Source of the DNA: Streptomyces sp. R21
Lineage (GTDB): Bacteria; Actinomycetota; Actinomycetes; Streptomycetales; Streptomycetaceae
Assembly (NCBI RefSeq): GCF_041051975.1
Contig: NZ_CP163435.1
Coordinates: 806,001-870,000, forward strand
Reading direction: 5' to 3'
Length of the DNA: 64,000 bases
The notes beneath the pieces were generated by a model. The model had not been told where the DNA came from. It saw only the letters and a program-made list of their open reading frames with translations, and made no database searches. This document shows positions 7,794 through 15,915 of the stretch, piece by piece. A program made the translations under genes and the position numbers. Every line of letters starts with the position of its first letter. Positions within the stretch are counted from its first letter, which is position 1.

Positions 7794-9941
7794 GTGTCCG
7801 ACTGGCAGGGGTCCGGACGGGAGGCGGCCTCCGCCGCGGCACCGGCCGGCCGGCCGCTGCTGTCACTGGCGCTCGCCTCCATGCTGGACGGCGTCCACGC
7901 GCACTCCGGCGCGGTCTATCTGCTGGCGCCGGACGAGCCGGTCCTGGAGATGGCGGTCATGGCGGGGCTTCCCCGCGCCTTCGCCGCGCCCTGGGAACGG
8001 GTCGGGCTCAACGCGCCGGTCCCCGTGGCCGAGGCGGTACGGGAACGGCGGCTGATCTGGGTCAGCGGCGACGAGGAGATGGCCCGCCGCTACCCACGGA
8101 TCGCAGTGGTCCTCCCCTACCCCTTCTCGCTGGCGGCGCTCCCGGTGGCGACCCCGGACACGGCGTACGGCGCCGTCTTCGTGACCTGGCCCGGCGCGCA
8201 CCCGACCGATCTGTCCGACCGTGAACGCGACCACCTCACCGCGGCCTGCGACCGGCTCGCCCTGCGCCTGCGGCGCGCCGCGGACGAGCACCGTCCGGTG
8301 CACCCCGAGCCGGACCTGCTCGCGCCCGCGGCCGCGTCGACCGTGGCGGGCACGCTGGGCACGGTGGAGGCGGCACGGATGGTGGCGCGGCTGCCGTACG
8401 GCCTGTGCGCGCTGGACCTGCACGGCCGCATCAGCTACGCCAACCCGGCCGCGGCCGATCTGCTCGGGCTCCCGGTCAGCGGACTGCTGGGCACCCAGCT
8501 GTGGGCGGCCGTGCCCTGGCTCAACGACCCCGTGTACGAGGACCGCTACCGTGCCGCGCTGATCAGCCAGCAGGTGACGTCCTTCGTGGCGCTGCGGCCG
8601 CCCGGCGACTGGCTGTCGTTCCGTCTCTACCCCAGCACCAACGGGCTGAGCGTACGCATCTCGCGGGCTCGCGCGGTCTCCGAGATGGGCCGGGCCGGAG
8701 CGCCCCTGGGCGACGGCACCTCGCGGCTGGTGACCATCTCTCAGGTGCTGAGCCTGGCGGGGGCGCTCACCGAGGCGGTGGGAGTGCAGGACGTGGTGCA
8801 GCTGGTCGCGGACGAGATCGCACCGGCCGTCGGCAGCCAGGCCCTCGTCGTCCTCGGCTCTCGGGCCGGACGCCTGCATGTGCTCGGGCATCACGGATAT
8901 CCCGACCCGCACGTCGTGGAGCGCTTCGACGGGATGCCGCTCACCGCCCAGACCCCCGGCACACAGGCTCTGAGCAGCGGGGTTCCCTCCTTCTTCGAGT
9001 CCCGCGGGCAACTGGAGCACCTGTATCCGGCGCGGCACGCGACACCCGACGGGATGGCCGCGTGGGCGTATCTGCCGCTCATCGCGTCCGGGCGGCCGGT
9101 GGGGACCTGCGTCCTCGCGTACGCGGAACCGCACCGCTTCCCGACGGACGAGCGCGCCGTGCTCACCAGCCTGAGCAGCCTCATCGCCCAGGCCCTGGAA
9201 CGGGCCATGCTCTACGACACCAAGCACCGGCTGGCGCACGGCCTCCAGGCTGCCCTGCTGCCGAACTCCCTGCCGTCGCTGCCCACCATCGAGGCGGCCG
9301 CCCGCTACCTCCCCGCCACGCAGGGCATGGACATCGGCGGCGACTTCTACGACCTGGTGCCCTTGGGCGGCCAGGCCGCCGCCGTGATCGGCGACGTACA
9401 GGGGCACAACGTGACGGCGGCGGGCCTGATGGGGCAGATCCGTACGGCCGTCCGCGCGTACACCACCGTGGGACAGCCGCCGGAGGAGGTCATGCGCAGC
9501 ACCAACCGGCTGCTCATCGACCTCGGAACCGAGCTGTTCGCGAGCTGTCTCTACCTGCGGCTCGACCCGTCCCGCGGCCGGGCGGTGATGTCCCGCGCGG
9601 GGCACCCGCCTCCGCTGCTGCGCAAGCCCGACGGACGGGTCCGGGTGCTCGATCTGGCCGGAGGGCCCCTGCTCGGGATCGACGCCGCCGCCACGTATCC
9701 GACCACCGAGGTCGCGCTCGACCCCGGTTCCGTTCTCGCCCTCTACACCGACGGGCTCATCGAATCCCCCGGTGTCGACATCGAGGACGCGCTCGCCGAC
9801 CTGGGCCGGTTGCTCGCCGAGACCGGGGACCGGCCGCTGGACGAGCTGGCCGACAGCATGGTCCAGTACAGCGCGTCGGCGTCGCCGGAGCGGCTCGACG
9901 ACGTGGCGTTGCTTCTGCTGCGTGCCCGGGCTGTGGACTGA
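7794..9941 (+). CDS. GAF/PAS-domain SpoIIE-type PP2C phosphatase
   Basis: 715 residues from a GTG at 7794, chosen because GAGGAGG lies 9-10 bases upstream. Order: GAF-like domain (about 20-165), PAS (about 190-260, LPYGLCALDLHGRISYANPA), second GAF (about 305-470), then a SpoIIE/RsbU-type PP2C domain (about 485-710) with IGGDFYDLVP supplying metal-binding aspartate and a late LYTDGLIES motif. Such proteins dephosphorylate STAS anti-sigma antagonists in partner-switching networks in response to a cytoplasmic signal. No HATPase kinase domain is attached, unlike the second family member at 48275. The substrate is unknown. An STAS protein lies at 23287. Confidence 0.87.
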   Translation: MSDWQGSGREAASAAAPAGRPLLSLALASMLDGVHAHSGAVYLLAPDEPVLEMAVMAGLPRAFAAPWERVGLNAPVPVAEAVRERRLIWVSGDEEMARRYPRIAVVLPYPFSLAALPVATPDTAYGAVFVTWPGAHPTDLSDRERDHLTAACDRLALRLRRAADEHRPVHPEPDLLAPAAASTVAGTLGTVEAARMVARLPYGLCALDLHGRISYANPAAADLLGLPVSGLLGTQLWAAVPWLNDPVYEDRYRAALISQQVTSFVALRPPGDWLSFRLYPSTNGLSVRISRARAVSEMGRAGAPLGDGTSRLVTISQVLSLAGALTEAVGVQDVVQLVADEIAPAVGSQALVVLGSRAGRLHVLGHHGYPDPHVVERFDGMPLTAQTPGTQALSSGVPSFFESRGQLEHLYPARHATPDGMAAWAYLPLIASGRPVGTCVLAYAEPHRFPTDERAVLTSLSSLIAQALERAMLYDTKHRLAHGLQAALLPNSLPSLPTIEAAARYLPATQGMDIGGDFYDLVPLGGQAAAVIGDVQGHNVTAAGLMGQIRTAVRAYTTVGQPPEEVMRSTNRLLIDLGTELFASCLYLRLDPSRGRAVMSRAGHPPPLLRKPDGRVRVLDLAGGPLLGIDAAATYPTTEVALDPGSVLALYTDGLIESPGVDIEDALADLGRLLAETGDRPLDELADSMVQYSASASPERLDDVALLLLRARAVD

Positions 9942-9968
9942 CGGCGCAACCGCCCTGCGCACACGGCG

Positions 9969-10000
9969 GTGCGGCCCTCCCGCCGGAGGGCCGCACTTTT
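9969..10000. terminator. Rho-independent terminator after the SpoIIE-like gene
   Basis: Perfect 12-bp stem (9969-9980 with 9985-9996), CGCC loop, followed by TTTT on the + strand. It separates the phosphatase gene from the convergent protease gene and may serve both. Confidence 0.85.
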
Positions 10001-10042
10001 CCACTCCACTGTCGGCCGGGACCGCTCCGGACCGCGACCGGA

Positions 10043-11437
10043 TCAGTGGCTCTCGGACACCAGACCGGAGCCGTCGTCGGCGCCTGTGCCGGAACCTGAG
10101 GCGTCACCCGTGCCGGTGCCGCTCTGGTCGCCCGACTGCTGGCCCGACTGGTCGCCCACGGCGCCGCTCTGGTCGCCGGCCTGGTCCCCGGCTCCACCTG
10201 CCTGGTCGTCGGCTCCGCCGCCCGCCTGGTCGCCTGCACCCGCATCCCCGGCACCCGCATCTCCGGCACCCGCGTCCCCAGCACCTGCGTCCCCGGCACC
10301 GGCATCTCCGGCACCTGCGTCGCCGGCACCCGCGCCGATCGTCGCGCCGACCGCTGTCAGCGCGGTGGTGACCGGCTGGAAGAAGGTCTCGCCGCCGACC
10401 GTGCAGTCGCCGCTGCCGCCGGAGGTCAGCCCGATCGCGCTGCCGTCCTGGGTGAACAGGGAGCCGCCGCTGTCGCCCGGTTCGGCGCAGACGTCGGTCT
10501 GGATGAGGCCGGTGACCGTGCCCTCCGGGTAGTTCACCGTGGCGTCGAGACCGGTGACGTTGCCGTCGTTCAGGCCGGTGGTGCTGCCCATCCTGAGGAC
10601 CGCCTGGCCCACGGTGGCGTCCGCGGCCTGGGTGATCTGGACGGTCTGCCCGTTGCCGACGTTGACCTCGCTGGCCGCCTGCGTGTTCGGGTCGTCGTAC
10701 TTGACGAGCGCGAAGTCGCCGTCGCCCGGGAAGGTGGCCTTGTCGACGGTCGCGATGGGCGCCCCGTCCTGGGAGTCCGACCACTGGGCCGCCGCGACAC
10801 CGCAGTGGCCCGCGGTCAGGAAGGCGGGGCTGCCGTCGCCCGCCACGACGTTGAAGCCCAGCGAGCAGCGGGCACCACCGCCGAAGATGGCGTCGCCGCC
10901 CGACACGAACGTCTTGAACGTGCCGGCGGACTTCTTGAGGGTGGCGACGTCCGATCCGAGGCTCTTGACCGTCGCCTCGACGGTGTCCCACTTGGCGCCC
11001 GTGACGGTGCTGTCCGCGGTGACCCTGATCTCGTTCGTCTTCGGGTCGACGGCCCACGAGGTGCCGGGAATCGTCGCGTCGGTCTTCAGCGTCGTCGCGG
11101 CGGCCTTCAGCGTGGAGGTGCTGTTCTGTACCTCGTGGGGGACGGCACCCGCCTTCTTGATCTCGTTGACGACGTTGCTGTTGTTACCGACGACGTTCAC
11201 GACGATCTGCTGCTTGTCGGCGTCGTAGTACGACCCGGCGAAGGCGTCGCCGAGCCGGGAGGCCAGCTGTGAGGCGAGGTCCGACGCATCATCGGCCTTG
11301 AACGTCCGGGGAGCCGCGTCCTTCGCGTCCGTCTGCGACGCATTGGCGTTGGGCAGCAGAAGGGCCGCTGCTCCGAGCGCCGCCACGCTGCCTGCCGCGA
11401 TCGCGGCCTTGCGCTTGGGTATGCGTTTGTGACTCAA
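10043..11437 (-). CDS. Secreted streptogrisin-type serine protease (S1E) with repetitive C-terminal tail
   Basis: Secreted chymotrypsin-fold protease made as a preproenzyme. Start TTG at 11437 chosen because AGGAGG stands 7 bases upstream. The resulting N-terminus MSHKRIPKRKAAIAAG begins a signal peptide of about 34 residues. A pro-region of about 150 residues follows, then the mature domain from roughly GGDAIFGGG. Catalytic triad visible: His in FLTAGHCG, Asp in DGDFALVKYD, Ser in AEPGDSGGSLF. The primary substrate preference cannot be read with certainty. After the catalytic domain comes an unusual tail of about 100 residues: AGAGD repeated about seven times, then Gln/Ser/Gly/Asp-rich sequence. 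Confidence 0.92.
   Translation of the reverse strand: MSHKRIPKRKAAIAAGSVAALGAAALLLPNANASQTDAKDAAPRTFKADDASDLASQLASRLGDAFAGSYYDADKQQIVVNVVGNNSNVVNEIKKAGAVPHEVQNSTSTLKAAATTLKTDATIPGTSWAVDPKTNEIRVTADSTVTGAKWDTVEATVKSLGSDVATLKKSAGTFKTFVSGGDAIFGGGARCSLGFNVVAGDGSPAFLTAGHCGVAAAQWSDSQDGAPIATVDKATFPGDGDFALVKYDDPNTQAASEVNVGNGQTVQITQAADATVGQAVLRMGSTTGLNDGNVTGLDATVNYPEGTVTGLIQTDVCAEPGDSGGSLFTQDGSAIGLTSGGSGDCTVGGETFFQPVTTALTAVGATIGAGAGDAGAGDAGAGDAGAGDAGAGDAGAGDAGAGDQAGGGADDQAGGAGDQAGDQSGAVGDQSGQQSGDQSGTGTGDASGSGTGADDGSGLVSESH
10236..10325. repeat. Six tandem 15-bp units in the protease tail
   Basis: Six consecutive 15-base units of the type GCACCCGCATCCCCG, each with one to three differences, encode AGAGD repeats on the reverse strand. 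A degenerate seventh copy follows. Copy number probably varies between strains. Confidence 0.85.
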
Positions 11438-11631
11438 CTCTTGACCTCCTGGGGACGGGGCCGAATGCCGTCGTCCGGCAGCTGACTGGGGGGCGCCTGG
11501 ATGCCTGTTGATACGGGCGAGTCGGGTGAGGTGTTCAACTGCCTTTGCAAATCGTGAGGTTGACGCGGCCGAAAGCATGGAATGTCCGGCAAACACGCCT
11601 GCTCGGGTGCGGCGGCGGGCACCATCACCCC

Positions 11632-12045
11632 ATGACGCTGACACCCGCCGAAGCCGACAAGATCCTCGCCACCCACTTCGCCCCCTGGGTGCTGGAGCTG
11701 GGCCTGTCGGTACAGGAGGTGGGCGAAGGCAGTGCGGTCCTGCGGCTGCCCTGGTCCGGCCACCTCGCCCGGGAGGGCGGCTCGCTCTGCGGCCAGGCCC
11801 TGATGGCCGCCGCGGACACGGCCACCGTGATCGCGGTGTCGGCGGCGCGCGGCGGCTTCGTCCCGATGACGACGGTCCAGCAGTCCATCAGCTTCCAGCG
11901 CGCGGTCACGGGCGCGGACGTCCTGGTCGAGACGGTCCTCACCAAGCTCGGCCGCCGCATGGCCTTCGCCGACATCACGATGACCGCCGAGGGGCACGAG
12001 GAGATCGCGGCCCGGGCGAGCACGGTGTACGCGCTGCTGGGCTGA
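11632..12045 (+). CDS. PaaI-type hotdog-fold acyl-CoA thioesterase-like protein
   Basis: 137 residues, hotdog fold. The segment GGSLCGQALMAAADTAT (about 50-66) is the central helix region of PaaI/4HBT thioesterases, and FVPMTTVQQSISFQRA forms the following strands. These enzymes hydrolyse acyl- or aryl-CoA thioesters. The substrate is unknown. Start ATG at 11632. Only a weak GGCGGG precedes it, but the upstream extension of the frame is not protein-like. Divergent from the protease gene and convergent with a possible 43-codon gene. Confidence 0.82.
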   Translation: MTLTPAEADKILATHFAPWVLELGLSVQEVGEGSAVLRLPWSGHLAREGGSLCGQALMAAADTATVIAVSAARGGFVPMTTVQQSISFQRAVTGADVLVETVLTKLGRRMAFADITMTAEGHEEIAARASTVYALLG

Positions 12046-12057
12046 ATTCCGGGGGCC

Positions 12058-12189
12058 TCATACGTCGTACGGGATGAAGCGCGCTCCCTGCGCAACCAGC
12101 AGCACACGTTCCGCTACCGCCTGGTAACCGTCAGTCCCCCACAGGTACCGGAATCCCGGCTTCAGCGAATCTGCACATCGAATGCGCAA
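12058..12189 (-). CDS. Possible 43-residue protein of unknown function
   Basis: Reverse-strand frame from TTG 12189, with GCGAGGTG 5 bases upstream, to TGA at 12058. The product, MRIRCADSLKPGFRYLWGTD followed by 23 more residues ending RFIPYDV, has a balanced composition unlike most shadow frames. Third positions are only about two-thirds G/C, clearly lower than in neighbouring genes, which suggests acquired DNA or a non-coding stretch. No family recognised. Confidence 0.35.
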   Translation of the reverse strand: MRIRCADSLKPGFRYLWGTDGYQAVAERVLLVAQGARFIPYDV

Positions 12190-12563
12190 GCGGGTCACCT
12201 CGCGCGGCGGACGTGCACAACCGTGCGCAGGCCGTCGCGCCCATTGGGGCGGGAGTGTCCTATTCGCGGTCACCGGGACCGGGGACGGTGCGCGCCGATG
12301 ACGCGCACCCTGTGAAGAAGTCGCCCCCAAGGCGTGCGCGCTCCTGCACGGTTCACCGCCCTTGGGCCTCAAGTGCCCAGGTGAGAGCCCCGGTTGATTG
12401 GAAGCGCGTGCTGTCACCGTGCTTTGATCCGTTGCACCGCGGGGGTCGCACGAAGGTTCCCCGGCAACGGGTACCTGACACCCGTGTTCGCGGCCGACCA
12501 TCTGTCCCCCAGAGGGGGGCCGCTCTCCCCCTTATGAATATCCATACGAAGGGAAGTTCCATC
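12190..12563. other. Leader region of the double-glycine peptide locus
   Basis: 374 bases without a convincing gene. It holds an 8-bp hairpin (12287-12294 with 12302-12309) and, just before the peptide gene, a G-run (12514-12519) flanked by two C-runs (12506-12510 and 12527-12531) that could pair alternatively. The peptide promoter should lie here, but I cannot place -10/-35 elements with confidence. Confidence 0.5.
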
Positions 12564-12779
12564 ATGAACTCCACCCCCCAGGTTGAGACCGCCGAGATCT
12601 CGGACGCCGCCCTCGACGCCGTCTCCGGCGGTCTGTCCCTGAACGCCGTGGGCACCGTCACGGGCCTCGTGGACTCGGTTGCCCCGGTCTCCGGCATCGT
12701 CGGCACCGTCGTCGGCACCGTCGAGGGCGTCACCGGCCTGAACACCGCCCCGGTCACGGGCCTGGTCGCCGGTCTCTGA
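12564..12779 (+). CDS. Double-glycine leader peptide with glycine-zipper core (putative NHLP-exported bacteriocin-like peptide)
   Basis: 71 residues. The leader MNSTPQVETAEISDAALDAV ends SGG at 21-23, the double-glycine site cut by C39 peptidases. The 48-residue core has no Cys and no charged residues except Asp37 and Glu54. It is built of Val/Thr/Gly/Ala with GxxxG spacing: Gly47, Gly51 and Gly55 form a GxxxGxxxG zipper, with further pairs 30/34 and 66/70, and VTGL occurs four times. This predicts a membrane-active or self-associating peptide. AAGGGA lies 9-10 bases before ATG 12564. An in-frame ATG at 12534 would add 10 residues and cannot be excluded. HlyD and two ABC genes follow. No lanthipeptide or other modification enzyme is adjacent, so it is probably unmodified. 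Confidence 0.8.
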   Translation: MNSTPQVETAEISDAALDAVSGGLSLNAVGTVTGLVDSVAPVSGIVGTVVGTVEGVTGLNTAPVTGLVAGL

Positions 12780-12815
12780 TCGCTTCGCGCGATCTTTAGC
12801 TCCACCGTGTGCCGG

Positions 12816-12848
12816 GAGTCCCGGAACCGTTCCCCGGTTCCGGGACTC
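12816..12848 (+). terminator. 13-bp hairpin between the double-glycine peptide and its export genes
   Basis: Arms 12816-12828 and 12836-12848 are perfectly complementary with a 7-base loop and no T-run. It mirrors the hairpin after ramS: both peptide genes are separated from exporter genes by a strong stem-loop, presumably to keep peptide mRNA in excess. Confidence 0.7.
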
Positions 12849-12888
12849 TCGGGTGCCATAAACCTCTCTGACAGGTGAGGGAAGTCCC

Positions 12889-13695
12889 GTGCAGTTCCGC
12901 CAACAGGCCCTCGCCAAGCTGCAGTCGCCCGAAGAGCTCGACCTTCCGGTGCGCTTCGCCCGGCCCCAGGGCTGGCTCGTGCTCGCCGTGACCGTGGTGG
13001 TCATGGCGGCGGCGTCCGTGTGGGCGGTGACGGGCACGGTCGCGTCCACGGTCGGCGCGCCGGCCATCCTCACGCACGGGGAGGGCAGTTACATCCTGCA
13101 GAGCCCTGTCGCGGGCCAGGTCATCGCGGTCCTCGCCAAGGAGGGCGAACGGCTCGCCGCGAACGCCCCCGTCCTCAAGGTCCGTACGCAGCAGGGCGAG
13201 ACGGTCGTGCGCACCGTCGCCGCGGGCCGGATCACCGCGCTCGCCGCCACCATCGGCGCGATCATCTCGACCGGCGCGAACGTCGCCGCCGTGGAGAAGG
13301 TCGCCCACGCCGGCGATCCTCTGTACGCGACGGTCTACGTGCCCGCCGAGAACGCCTCCTCGATTCCCGCGAACGCCGCGGTGGACCTCACCGTGCAGTC
13401 GGTGCCGACCCAGCAGTACGGCGTCCTGCGCGGACATGTGAAGTCCGTCGACCGTTCCGTGCAGTCGCAGCAGCAGATCGCCGCGTTCCTCGGCGACAGC
13501 CAGCTCGGCGAGCAGTTCACGAAGAAGGGCCGGCCGGTGGCCGTACTGGTGCGGCTCGACCGCGGGTCCGGCACGAAGTCCGGCTACAAGTGGTCCTCGG
13601 CGGACGGCCCGCCGTACGCTCTCGCCTCCATGATGTCGGCCACGGCCTCGATCCGGCTGGCCGATCAGCGTCCCGTCGACTGGCTGCTGCCATGA
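12889..13695 (+). CDS. HlyD-like secretion adaptor of an NHLP-type peptide export system
   Basis: 268 residues from GTG 12889 (GGTGAGGGA upstream). One membrane-spanning segment near residues 28-50 (WLVLAVTVVVMAAASVWAV), then a biotinyl/lipoyl-like hairpin region (YILQSPVAGQVIAVLAKEGERL and a second half near 100-130) and a beta-rich C-terminus. Membrane fusion proteins link an ABC exporter to the cell exterior. This one is shorter than typical family members and lacks a long coiled coil, as expected for a Gram-positive cell. Its stop overlaps the start of the C39 transporter (ATGA), so the two are translationally coupled. Confidence 0.85.
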   Translation: MQFRQQALAKLQSPEELDLPVRFARPQGWLVLAVTVVVMAAASVWAVTGTVASTVGAPAILTHGEGSYILQSPVAGQVIAVLAKEGERLAANAPVLKVRTQQGETVVRTVAAGRITALAATIGAIISTGANVAAVEKVAHAGDPLYATVYVPAENASSIPANAAVDLTVQSVPTQQYGVLRGHVKSVDRSVQSQQQIAAFLGDSQLGEQFTKKGRPVAVLVRLDRGSGTKSGYKWSSADGPPYALASMMSATASIRLADQRPVDWLLP

Positions 13696-15914
13696 GCGCC
13701 GCTCAGGACACCCGTGGCAGACGCCGCGCCGCACCGCCGAAACGGACGGTTCCCAAGGGCCGCCGGAAGACCGTGCGCACCCCCACCGTCCTCCAGATGG
13801 AGGCCGTGGAGTGCGGCGCCGCCTCCCTCGCCATGGTGCTCGGCCACTACGGGCGGCACATCCCCCTCGAAGAGCTGCGCATCGCCTGCGGTGTCTCCCG
13901 GGACGGCTCCCGCGCGAGCAACCTCCTGAAGGCCGCGCGCAGTTACGGCCTCACGGCCAAGGGCATGCAGATGGACACGGCCGCCCTCGCCGAGGTGCAG
14001 GGGCCCGCCATCCTGTTCTGGGAGTTCAACCACTACGTCGTCTACGACGGGATGGGGCGCCGCTTCGGGCGGCGGGGCGTGTACATCAACGACCCCGGCA
14101 AGGGCCGCCGTTTCGTCCCGATGGAGGACTTCGACACCAGCTTCACCGGCGTCGTGCTCGTCTTGGAACCGGGCGCCGACTTCAGCAGGGGCGGCCGCAA
14201 GCCGGGTGTGCTGGGCGCCATGCCGGCCCGGCTGCGCGGGACTTCCGGCACGATGCCGGCGGCCGTGCTGGCGAGTCTGCTGCTGGTCGTGGTCGGCGCG
14301 GCGGTGCCCGCGCTCAGCCGCACCTATATCGACCTGTTCCTGATCGGCGGTCAGACCTCGCTGCTGGGCGTGCTGTTCGCGTCGATGGGCGCGTCGGTCG
14401 CGCTCACCGTCGTCCTGACCTGGCTGCAGCAGACGAACCTGCTGCGCGGCCGCATCATCTCCTCGACGCTCAGCAGCGCCCGGTTCCTGCGGCATCTGCT
14501 GCGGCTGCCCGTCACGTTCTTCTCCCAGCGCAGCCCGGCCGACCTGGTGCAACGCCTGCAGTCCAACGACGCGGTGGCCGAGACCCTGGCCCGCGACCTC
14601 GCCGCGGCCGGTGTGGACGCGGTCGTCGTGGTGCTCTACGCGGTGCTCCTCTACACCTACGACCCACAGCTCACGGCCGTGGGCATCGGTGTCGCGCTGC
14701 TCAACGTGGTGGCCATGCGGGTGGTGATCCGGCTGCGTGCGACACGTACGGCGAAGCTGCGCGCGGACAGCGCCCGGCTGACCAACACGGCCTACTCCGG
14801 GCTTCAGTTGATCGAGACGATGAAGGCGACCGGCGGCGAGGACGGCTACTTCCGCAAGTGGGCGGGCCAGCACGCCACCACGCTGGAGGAGGAGCAGCGT
14901 CTCGGAGTACCGAGCGCCTGGCTGGGGGTCATCGCGCCGACGCTCGCCACGCTGAACAGCGCCCTGATCCTGTGGATCGGTGGGCTGCGGGCCGTCGAGG
15001 GGCACATCTCGGTCGGTCTGCTGGTCGCCTTCCAGGCGCTGGTGACCCGCTTCACCGCGCCCCTCACGCGGCTCAACGGCGTCGCGGGCCGTATCCAGGA
15101 CTTCGCGGCCGATGTCGCCCGTCTCAAGGACGTGGAGAACTTCAAGGCGGACCCGCTCTACGCCCGCCCCGACGGCGGCGGGTCGACGCGCCGGCTGCAC
15201 GGCCATGTCGAGCTGGAGAACATCACCTTCGGCTACAGCCCCCTCGACAAACCGCTGCTCACCGGCTTCTCACTCACGGTGGGCCCGGGCCAGCAGGTCG
15301 CCCTGGTGGGCGGTTCCGGAAGCGGCAAGTCGACGGTGTCCAGGCTGATTTCGGGCCTCTACGCCCCCTGGGAGGGCGTCATCCGTATCGACGGGACCCG
15401 GCTGGAGGACATCCCGCGCGGCGCGCTCGCGGCCTCCGTCTCCTTCGTCGACCAGGACGTGTTCCTCTTCGAGGGCACGGTCCGCGACAACGTGGCGCTG
15501 TGGGACCCCTCGATCCCGGACGACGCCGTCGTCGCGGCACTGGAGGACGCGGCCCTGTACGACGTCGTGGTGCGCCGCCCCGGCGGCATCCACAGCCGGG
15601 TCGAGCAGGACGGACGCAACTTCTCCGGCGGCCAGCGCCAACGCCTGGAGATCGCGCGGGCGTTGGTGCGCCGCCCCAGCATTCTGGTCCTCGACGAGGT
15701 GACCAGCGCGCTGGACGCGGAGACCGAGCAGACCGTCATCGACAACCTGCGCAAGCGCGGCTGCGCCTGCGTGGTGATCGCGCACCGGCTGAGCACCGTG
15801 CGCGACAGCGACGAGATCGTGGTGCTCCAGCACGGCACGATCGTGGAACGCGGGCGTCACGACGCCCTGGTGACGGCCGGCGGTCCCTACGCCGAGCTGG
15901 TCAAGGAGCGTTGA
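13692..15914 (+). CDS. C39 peptidase-containing ABC exporter (NHLP system)
   Basis: 740 residues. N-terminal C39 peptidase domain (about 30-165) with the complete catalytic set: Gln35, Cys41 in AVECGAASLAMVLGHYG, His in NHYVVY and Asp in INDPGKG. It should cut the peptide at 12564 after SGG while exporting it. Six membrane segments follow (about 180-450), then the ATPase with Walker A GGSGSGKST, signature FSGGQRQR and Walker B ILVLDEVTSALD. Overlaps the HlyD gene by 4 bases. A longer open frame begins upstream in this phase but lies across the HlyD gene. ATG 13692 is the supported start. Confidence 0.93.
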   Translation: MSAAQDTRGRRRAAPPKRTVPKGRRKTVRTPTVLQMEAVECGAASLAMVLGHYGRHIPLEELRIACGVSRDGSRASNLLKAARSYGLTAKGMQMDTAALAEVQGPAILFWEFNHYVVYDGMGRRFGRRGVYINDPGKGRRFVPMEDFDTSFTGVVLVLEPGADFSRGGRKPGVLGAMPARLRGTSGTMPAAVLASLLLVVVGAAVPALSRTYIDLFLIGGQTSLLGVLFASMGASVALTVVLTWLQQTNLLRGRIISSTLSSARFLRHLLRLPVTFFSQRSPADLVQRLQSNDAVAETLARDLAAAGVDAVVVVLYAVLLYTYDPQLTAVGIGVALLNVVAMRVVIRLRATRTAKLRADSARLTNTAYSGLQLIETMKATGGEDGYFRKWAGQHATTLEEEQRLGVPSAWLGVIAPTLATLNSALILWIGGLRAVEGHISVGLLVAFQALVTRFTAPLTRLNGVAGRIQDFAADVARLKDVENFKADPLYARPDGGGSTRRLHGHVELENITFGYSPLDKPLLTGFSLTVGPGQQVALVGGSGSGKSTVSRLISGLYAPWEGVIRIDGTRLEDIPRGALAASVSFVDQDVFLFEGTVRDNVALWDPSIPDDAVVAALEDAALYDVVVRRPGGIHSRVEQDGRNFSGGQRQRLEIARALVRRPSILVLDEVTSALDAETEQTVIDNLRKRGCACVVIAHRLSTVRDSDEIVVLQHGTIVERGRHDALVTAGGPYAELVKER

Positions 15915-15915
15915 G

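Noticed and set aside
7863-10004. 713-codon reverse open frame opposite the SpoIIE-like gene
   Set aside because: The forward frame carries clear GAF, PAS and PP2C motifs; the reverse product is low-complexity Arg/Gln/Gly sequence.
10236-10325. CRISPR-like array
   Set aside because: The 15-bp units are contiguous without spacers and lie in frame inside the protease tail.
12564-12779. Reading the double-glycine peptide as a lanthipeptide precursor
   Set aside because: The core contains no cysteine, and no LanM, LanKC or dehydratase gene is adjacent, so lanthionine rings are impossible.
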